9,887 bases of DNA. It comes from Planctomycetales bacterium. Lineage in GTDB: Bacteria; Planctomycetota; Planctomycetia; Pirellulales; UBA7805. A program made the position numbers and the translations under genes. Under the pieces are notes generated by a model. That model saw only the letters and a list, made by a program, of their open reading frames with translations. It was not told the DNA's origin and searched no databases. Below, piece by piece: positions 5,689-9,887 of the stretch. The stretch covers positions 1 to 9,887 of the forward strand of contig WVZU01000204.1 of the NCBI GenBank assembly GCA_011772275.1. Direction: 5' to 3'. The number at the start of each line of letters is the position of its first letter. The stretch's first letter is position 1.

Positions 5689-7266
5689 TTAATGTTTGAA
5701 GTGGCGGCGGCCGGTGAAGATCATGGGCAGCTGGCGCTGGTCGCAGGCGGCGATGACTTCCTCATCGCGCCGGGAGCCACCGGGTTGAATCAGTGCGGAG
5801 ATCCCAGCGGTGGCGGCGGCTTGGATCGAATCGGGAAAGGGGAAGAAGGCGTCGCTGGCCAGCACGCTGCCCACCGCCCGTTGCCCCGCCTTGCGGATTG
5901 CGATCTCGACCGCGTCCACCCGGCTCATCTGTCCCGCTCCTACCCCACACAGCCCGCGATCCTTGCACAAGACGATCGCGTTGGATTTGACACTGCGGAC
6001 CATCGTCCAGGCGAATCGCAAGTCGGCCAGCTGAGCGTCCGACGGCTGGCGTTGCGTGACAATTTTCCACTCGTCGGGTTCATCGGGCTGATCATCGGCC
6101 TGCTGGACGAGCAGGCCGCCGGCGATCTGCCGTATTTGCCGCTCGGACGATCCGGCCGCCAGCGGTCCGACCTCCAGCAACCGCACGTTGGCCTTCCACT
6201 TGGGCCGCGTGGTCAGGATCTGCAGGGCCTGGTCATGATAGCTCGGGGCCACGATCGCTTCGACAAACTTGCCCGGTTCCACCAGCAGCTCGGCCGTTTC
6301 CCCCTCCAGCGGCTGATTGAAACCCAGCACGGAACCGAAGGCGCTGACCGGATCTCCCTCAAAAGCCAGGCGTGCCGCCTCCACCTGTCGCTCTGCCACC
6401 GCCGCACCACAGGGATTGTTGTGCTTGATCACCACCGCCCCGGCGGCGGGCAACAGGCTGACGATGGCCAGTGCGCTGTCCAGGTCCAGCAGGTTATTGT
6501 AGGAAAGTTCTTTGCCGTTCAACTGGCGTGCCGTGACCAGGTTGTTACCCGACGAGGTCGGATCCGCATACAGGGCGGCCTGCTGATGAGGATTCTCGCC
6601 ATAACGCAAACTCGCGCGGCGGACCAGCGACAGCTGCAGCTGGTCCGGGAAAGGTGTCTCGGCATCTGCAGCGGTCGCCGTCGCCAGGTAATCGCTGATG
6701 GCCCGATCGTACTGGGCGGTCCGTCGGAAAGCGGCCAGAGCCAGCTGGCGCCGCAACGCGGCGGTAGTACGGCCCTCCTGGCGGACCTCCTGCAGGATCT
6801 GCTCGTACTGTGCAGGGTCCGTGGCCACCGTCGTAAACGCATGGTTCTTGGCCGCCGCGCGAATCAGGGTGGGACCGCCAATGTCGATTTGTTCGATGGC
6901 CTCGCTGAGCGTCACATCGGGCCGCGCGACGGTGGATTCGAAAGGGTACAGGTTCACTACCACCAGCGGAAAGGCCAGGATCTGGTGATCGGCCAGGGCC
7001 GCCATGTCGTCCGGACGGTCGTGCCGGCAGAGGATGCCGCCGTGCACCTTGGGATGCAGCGTCTTGAGTCGGCCATCCATCATTTCCGGAAAGCCCGTGT
7101 AGTCAGAAACATCACGGACCGCGATTCCCTCCTGTTCCAGCAGCCGCCGCGTACCCCCGGTGCTGAAGATTTCCACACCTGCCTCCCCAAGACCCCGGGC
7201 GAATTCGGCCAAGCCCCGCTTGTCGCTGACACTAATCAGACATCGTTCGATCACAGGTGAAAACAT
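5689..7266 (-). CDS. purH: Bifunctional AICAR transformylase / IMP cyclohydrolase
   Basis: The enzyme catalyses the last two steps of de novo purine synthesis: 10-formyl-THF-dependent formylation of AICAR to FAICAR, then ring closure to IMP. At 525 residues it is full length for the family. The N-terminal MGS-like cyclohydrolase domain shows ISVSDKRGL (11-19), IFSTGGTRRLL (33-43), FPEMMDGRLKTLHPKVHGGI (59-78) and IDIGGPTLIRAAAKN (127-141). The C-terminal transformylase domain shows LRYGENPHQ (220-228), KELSYNNLLDLDSA (252-265), the catalytic KHNNPCG (281-287), SDAFFPFPDSI (471-481) and IQPGGSRRDEEVI (493-505). The usual GG after the SAF motif is GS here (309-312). The ATG at 7264-7266 fits the conserved N-terminus; no Shine-Dalgarno site is seen. 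Tandem short repeats sit directly upstream. It is cytosolic and a housekeeping gene; neighbours are not purine genes. Confidence 0.98.
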   Translation of the reverse strand: MFSPVIERCLISVSDKRGLAEFARGLGEAGVEIFSTGGTRRLLEQEGIAVRDVSDYTGFPEMMDGRLKTLHPKVHGGILCRHDRPDDMAALADHQILAFPLVVVNLYPFESTVARPDVTLSEAIEQIDIGGPTLIRAAAKNHAFTTVATDPAQYEQILQEVRQEGRTTAALRRQLALAAFRRTAQYDRAISDYLATATAADAETPFPDQLQLSLVRRASLRYGENPHQQAALYADPTSSGNNLVTARQLNGKELSYNNLLDLDSALAIVSLLPAAGAVVIKHNNPCGAAVAERQVEAARLAFEGDPVSAFGSVLGFNQPLEGETAELLVEPGKFVEAIVAPSYHDQALQILTTRPKWKANVRLLEVGPLAAGSSERQIRQIAGGLLVQQADDQPDEPDEWKIVTQRQPSDAQLADLRFAWTMVRSVKSNAIVLCKDRGLCGVGAGQMSRVDAVEIAIRKAGQRAVGSVLASDAFFPFPDSIQAAATAGISALIQPGGSRRDEEVIAACDQRQLPMIFTGRRHFKH

Positions 7267-7276
7267 GGCAGACAGG

Positions 7277-7360
7277 CTTGTCCAGCGAAATCAAAGACTT
7301 GTCCAGAAAAATCGATGATGGACCGTGGATCGATGTCGGGTCGTGGATCGATGACGGGCC
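7277..7360. repeat. Tandem short repeats in the purH upstream region
   Basis: Two adjacent 21-bp units begin CTTGTCCAG (7277-7297 and 7298-7318). They run into three adjacent 18-bp units (7307-7324, 7325-7342 and 7343-7360). Each 18-bp unit contains the palindrome ATCGAT followed by a G-rich segment, for example GTGGATCGATGTCGGGTC and GTGGATCGATGACGGGCC. The array starts 11 bp upstream of the purH ATG, so it lies in the leader or promoter. It could be a repeated protein-binding site or a slippage-generated array. Confidence 0.6.
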
Positions 7361-7488
7361 AAGGGACGACCTGACGCAACGGGACTCCCCATCTTTACGC
7401 GGTGCTGCGGGGGACCGTCAAGAGGCCCAGCGGGGGAAGACCTACCGCTGCATGACCCCCGCCCACGGAGGGATCATGAGCCCGGGTT

Positions 7489-7531
7489 TTCACAAACTTT
7501 GTGGCGAGCGACGGCTGGTGAGAAATGCGGG
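7489..7531 (+). repeat. Dispersed repeat module, direct copy (partner at 4327-4369)
   Basis: The segment starts TTCACAAACTT, has a CACAA-act-TTGTG mini-hairpin (7491-7503), then GAGCGACGGCTGGTG. It aligns with the reverse complement of 4327-4369. A looser relative with TTTCACA, a hairpin, then TGTGCGAC lies at 2015-2039, next to the other repeat family. Confidence 0.6.
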
Positions 7532-7566
7532 ATGAAACCACTACCGTTCCATGGATGACCGGCCTG

Positions 7567-7729
7567 GTCGCCATGGGCGAAGTGGCGACAGGCAACCGCC
7601 GGGGGCGCCAGTCCCAGGGCCGGGCTGCGTCAGGAAAATCGAGTCGCCCAGCGACGGCAGGTGTGGAACCGTATGGGGGCCAGTGGCAAGATTCGCATGC
7701 CCCAAGGGTTTGGGCTGCTGGCCGCGTGG
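7567..7729 (+). repeat. Dispersed intergenic repeat, copy 2, with hairpin units
   Basis: Bases 7612-7729 match 1934-2065. The unit at 7643-7661 forms GTCGC-CCA-GCGAC followed by GGCAGG, the fully paired version of the 1965 unit. A variant at 7568-7580 pairs TCGCC with GGCGA and is followed by GGCGACAGGCAAC, which recurs as GGCGACAGGCAAC at 1847-1859. The right boundary resembles the right end of the 1792-2008 element (ACCGTATGGGGGCC); a left inverted end was not found, so this copy may be truncated. Confidence 0.65.
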
Positions 7730-7749
7730 ACCGGGCAGATTGGGGGGGC

Positions 7750-9318
7750 TTAACCGAACGGATCGGCGCTCTCCCCCTCGTCACCCCCGCCGAAGGGATT
7801 GTCCTCCTCCCCGTTGTCCTCCGAGGTCTCGCCAAAGGGGTCATCTTCGCCAAAGGGACTTTCACCCTCGTCGTCACCAAACAGGTCCTCGACACCTCGC
7901 GGCGTGTCTTCGGGCTCCTGTTCCTCGGCTTCGACTTGTTCCATCTTGGGCGGCAGATCGGGTTTTTCACCGATGATCTCAAGCGAAACGGGTTGGTCGA
8001 GCGCCGGTTCGTGCAGACACTGGATCAAGCCCTTTTTTGTACCCAGATAGATGCGATCGTTGACGTGATTGATCAGGCTCAGCGTCTGGTTTTCGGTTGA
8101 CATGACGCTGATCAGGGCCCCCGTGTCACGGCGGAGAATCCGCAGGCGTCCGTCCCTGTCCAGCCCGTACAGGCGCGTCGGCGAGATCGCGATCAGCTTG
8201 TCGATACCAGTCGTCGACCAGACCTCGGTCCCCTCCAGTTCCTCTTCCAGGTTTTCGACCTCCGGCGGTGCTTCGCCCCGCTCTTCGGCTCCCCGCCGAA
8301 CGGTTTCGGCGAGTTGCATCGTATCCAAGTCACCCCGCACACAATAAAGACGCCCTGCCACCGTCGTGAAAAAAACCAACCCGTCGACGGCGATCGGACG
8401 GTGCACAATGGGATCGCCCGCTAAAAACCAGGGGGTGTATGTTTTTTCCGGGTCAGGTTCGTCCACCAGCGGGTCAAATTTGTACAAGTAGCCATCCAAC
8501 GAACCAATATAATAATAAATGGATAAACTCTCAGTCTTATCCTTTTTCTTTTTCTCTGGCTTGGGGTGCAGCACGCGAGCGGGTTGGGTGACGAAGTCGC
8601 CGCCCGTCTCTGTTGCCCAAAAACGTACCTGAAACGGTTGGGTGGCGAGGGGGTCGCTTCTGTGTGCCACGAAGAACCGACCTTGGTCGGTACCCCAGGC
8701 AACCCTGTCCGCGGCGCTGACCGGCTGGATCAGTCCGTGGCCCCCCGAGTGGTATTGCCAGGATGGATCCTTGTATTCTGTTTTATCTGTCAGGTCGTGA
8801 ACCTCCAAGATCCCGGAAGTCGTCACCAGACACGCGTGGTAGGTTGATTTTTGGGGAGATGAGGAAGAATCCACGTGGTCCACGATGGCCAGGCCCGCAC
8901 CCGCTGACCCGGTGAGCGGCTTCGGCTTCCAGACAAGGCTCCCATTTTCGCGATCGTATACATACAACAACGATCCATTCGTCACGGCCACGTACTTTTC
9001 GTTGACAGCCGGGGCAGACGTATAGTTGTCCGAGGAACCCACATTCACCGACCAATAGCTCTTGCCCGTTTCCGCGTCCAACCGTTGGATCACCCCCCGC
9101 CGCGTCTGGACAATCAGCTGCTTGTCTTGGAGAACCAGCGTCTCGATGCGATCCCGGCTGCTGTCCAATTCGGCCTGAGCAAACCAGGCGCGGGTCAGGC
9201 CGTTGCGTTGGGCCTCGATTTCGGGGATCAGCGGGCTGCGGCCGGTCTGCGCACCAAGATCCGCGCCCCCACAGGCCCACAACGCTGCCAGGACAGCGAT
9301 GGCAGATCGAGAAAACAT
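7750..9318 (-). CDS. Secreted PQQ-like beta-propeller protein with acidic PFG-repeat tail
   Basis: This 522-residue exported protein has a signal sequence (MFSRSAIAVLAALWAC) with Cys16 in a near-lipobox (LWAC; Trp is unusual at that place), so it is either a lipoprotein or cut near residue 24. Propeller blades of the PQQ/BamB type follow: QLIVQTRRGVIQRLDAETGK (68-86), AVTNGSLLYVYDRENGSLVW (111-130), SLDGYLYKFDP (273-283), GLVFFTTVAGRLYCV (313-327), LYGLDRDGRLRILRRDTGAL (383-402) and RIYLGTKKGLIQCL (422-435). A Lys-rich insert (253-261) and a Glu-rich insert (339-364) interrupt the blades. The tail (459-522) is acidic, carries repeated PFG motifs and ends in DPFG. PQQ chemistry is unlikely; a scaffold or BamB-like envelope role is inference. 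The ATG at 9316-9318 is chosen because AGGAG lies eight bases upstream and it begins the signal peptide. The frame extends 33 codons further up, but that part reads as non-coding. Confidence 0.9.
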   Translation of the reverse strand: MFSRSAIAVLAALWACGGADLGAQTGRSPLIPEIEAQRNGLTRAWFAQAELDSSRDRIETLVLQDKQLIVQTRRGVIQRLDAETGKSYWSVNVGSSDNYTSAPAVNEKYVAVTNGSLLYVYDRENGSLVWKPKPLTGSAGAGLAIVDHVDSSSSPQKSTYHACLVTTSGILEVHDLTDKTEYKDPSWQYHSGGHGLIQPVSAADRVAWGTDQGRFFVAHRSDPLATQPFQVRFWATETGGDFVTQPARVLHPKPEKKKKDKTESLSIYYYIGSLDGYLYKFDPLVDEPDPEKTYTPWFLAGDPIVHRPIAVDGLVFFTTVAGRLYCVRGDLDTMQLAETVRRGAEERGEAPPEVENLEEELEGTEVWSTTGIDKLIAISPTRLYGLDRDGRLRILRRDTGALISVMSTENQTLSLINHVNDRIYLGTKKGLIQCLHEPALDQPVSLEIIGEKPDLPPKMEQVEAEEQEPEDTPRGVEDLFGDDEGESPFGEDDPFGETSEDNGEEDNPFGGGDEGESADPFG

Positions 9319-9326
9319 CAATTTGA

Positions 9327-9331
9327 CTCCT
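9327..9331 (-). promoter_or_regulatory. Shine-Dalgarno AGGAG
   Basis: AGGAG on the minus strand lies eight bases before the ATG at 9316-9318. It decides the start of the propeller protein against the longer upstream reading. Confidence 0.7.
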
Positions 9332-9470
9332 GAGAAAAATAAGTGGAGGTGCGGCACCCCCAGATAAGCCCATCCTGCCCAAATGCCCCAGGGGACACTC
9401 CTTCCATCATACTCCAAGCGGCCTCTAAAGACAGGCCGAGGGAAGCCGGTCAGGCTCCTTCCGAGGGGCC

Positions 9471-9484
9471 GGCCAGGCCTGGCC
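9471..9484. repeat. 14-bp perfect palindrome GGCCAGGCCTGGCC
   Basis: The 14 bases are self-complementary with no spacer. The half GGCCAGG also forms the stem at 2040-2059, and its inverse core CCTGGCCAGG is the centre of the palindrome at 9691-9714. It lies upstream of the propeller gene start. Role unknown. Confidence 0.45.
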
Positions 9485-9690
9485 TGAGTGCCGGGGCAAG
9501 TCGCGACCGGCTGGCGGGAGGGGGTTGAGCGAGCGAGCGACCCGTGTTTTCACCAGGCGGCAAGTCGAGTAGCCTCCTTGGCACGAGCGGACTACGATGA
9601 CCGCAGAGGTCGTGGCCGAACGCGTTCCCCAAGGGGGGTCCGCTGACCGGCTCATGTCTCTCGATTTTTTTTCTGACCCAGACCCATCCG

Positions 9691-9714
9691 CCGTTCGCCT
9701 GGCCAGGCGAACGG
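9691..9714. promoter_or_regulatory. 24-bp perfect palindrome, candidate operator
   Basis: The half-site CCGTTCGCCTGG is followed directly by its exact reverse complement CCAGGCGAACGG, and two further GC pairs extend it beyond one mismatch. The half-site core GCCAGGCG (9702-9709) recurs at 9723-9730, 21 bp away, or two helical turns. The palindrome ends 28 bp before the ATG at 9743 in a divergent promoter region, as expected for a dimeric regulator site. A hairpin in the 5' leader RNA is the alternative. Confidence 0.45.
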
Positions 9715-9742
9715 TGGGAACTGCCAGGCGGGATTCTGCTTG

Positions 9743-9887
9743 ATGCACATCGGAAAACTATCGGCCGAGGCCGCTCAACGGCTGGAAGCGATCCTGGGCT
9801 ATCTCAATTTTTCGGCCGGTACCAGTGATCCGCAGTTTCTGGGGCACTTGAACGAGACCTACCGGCTGCTGGAGGACGCGATCACCA
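9743..9887 (+). CDS. Hypothetical protein, N-terminal fragment cut by window end
   Basis: The frame opens at an ATG (9743-9745) and stays open to the end, giving 48 residues beginning MHIGKLSAEAAQRLEAILGY and continuing with LNFSAGTSDPQFLGHLNETY. The sequence reads as amphipathic alpha helices broken by a Gly/Ser/Asp-Pro turn, with GC-rich third positions typical of genes here. There is no signal peptide. I do not recognise the family; a helical repeat protein is possible. The upstream ribosome site is weak (GGCGGG about 12 bases before the ATG). The start could also lie further on, but no other early ATG is present. Confidence 0.6.
   Translation, partial: MHIGKLSAEAAQRLEAILGYLNFSAGTSDPQFLGHLNETYRLLEDAIT

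Larger units (their letters stand above)
7361..7749. other. Intergenic spacer between the propeller gene and purH
   Basis: There is no credible coding sequence here. The first part holds a 7-bp inverted repeat, GCGGGGG (7430-7436)/CCCCCGC (7456-7462), with a 19-nt loop. The second half is repeat DNA (7489-7531 and 7567-7729, listed separately). A small stem CCCAA (7701-7705)/TTGGG (7710-7714) lies past the 3' end of the propeller gene but has no T-run. The purH promoter should be within this spacer but was not recognised. Confidence 0.65.
9319..9742. other. Divergent intergenic region
   Basis: This 424-bp region separates two divergent genes and should hold both promoters, though no consensus pair was recognised. 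It contains two palindromes (9471-9484 and 9691-9714), a short GAGC triplet repeat near 9527-9539, and an eight-T run near 9665-9672. An open frame on the minus strand crosses most of it but has no recognisable product and would overlap the regulatory palindrome. Confidence 0.6.

Noticed and set aside
5638..7260. 540-codon plus-strand open frame opposite purH
   Set aside because: It is the antisense of a clear purH; GC-rich codon bias leaves the opposite strand open. The product is low in known motifs and runs through every conserved PurH motif.
7525..8100. 191-codon plus-strand frame
   Set aside because: Its first part is repeat DNA and the rest is antisense to the acidic tail of the propeller gene.
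9319..9417. 33-codon upstream extension of the propeller gene
   Set aside because: The Shine-Dalgarno site and signal peptide both point to the ATG at 9316-9318; the extension would bury the signal sequence.
9580..9620. Sigma-54 promoter from TGGCAC
   Set aside because: TGGCAC is present near 9580 but the matching -12 TTGC element is not at the required spacing.
9425..9748. 107-codon minus-strand frame in the divergent spacer
   Set aside because: It covers both palindromes and overlaps the start of the plus-strand gene; product composition (Arg/Ser/Pro) is typical of non-coding GC-rich DNA.

Overview
The window is a GC-rich bacterial chromosomal segment. Widely spaced genes, long repeat-bearing intergenic spaces, weak or absent Shine-Dalgarno sites before several genes, and a secreted PQQ-type propeller with an acidic DPFG tail suggest a planctomycete, probably of the Pirellulales. 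That placement is by impression, because the window holds no rRNA or other phylogenetic marker. No tRNA, rRNA, CRISPR array, transposase or phage gene was seen.

Layout: 1-1623 (+) is a 5'-truncated long-chain acyl-CoA synthetase of the AMP-forming (ANL) superfamily. A 557-bp convergent spacer (1624-2180) follows and carries a hairpin-rich repeat element. Four genes then lie on the minus strand, in transcription order: a secreted or lipid-anchored PQQ-like beta-propeller protein (9318-7750); purH (7266-5689), for the last two steps of IMP synthesis; a small two-TM membrane protein (5527-4856); and a fusion of two universal-stress-like domains to a DUF389 membrane domain (4193-2181). The gaps between these four are 161-662 bp, so they need not form one operon and are functionally diverse. 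A new plus-strand gene begins at 9743, divergent from the propeller gene, and is cut by the window end.

No obvious multi-gene novel system is present. The least explained signal is in the spacers. A family of short hairpin units (GYCGC-N3-GCGRY followed by RRCAGG) recurs in two spacers with base-pair-preserving changes. A second module (TTCACAAACTT...AGCGACGGCT) occurs in opposite orientations at two loci. Tandem ATCGAT-bearing 18-bp repeats sit directly upstream of purH, and a perfect 24-bp palindrome with an extra half-site exactly 21 bp away sits before the gene at 9743. On the protein side, the USP-USP-DUF389 fusion and the propeller protein ending in repeated (S/D/N)PFG motifs are the most notable.
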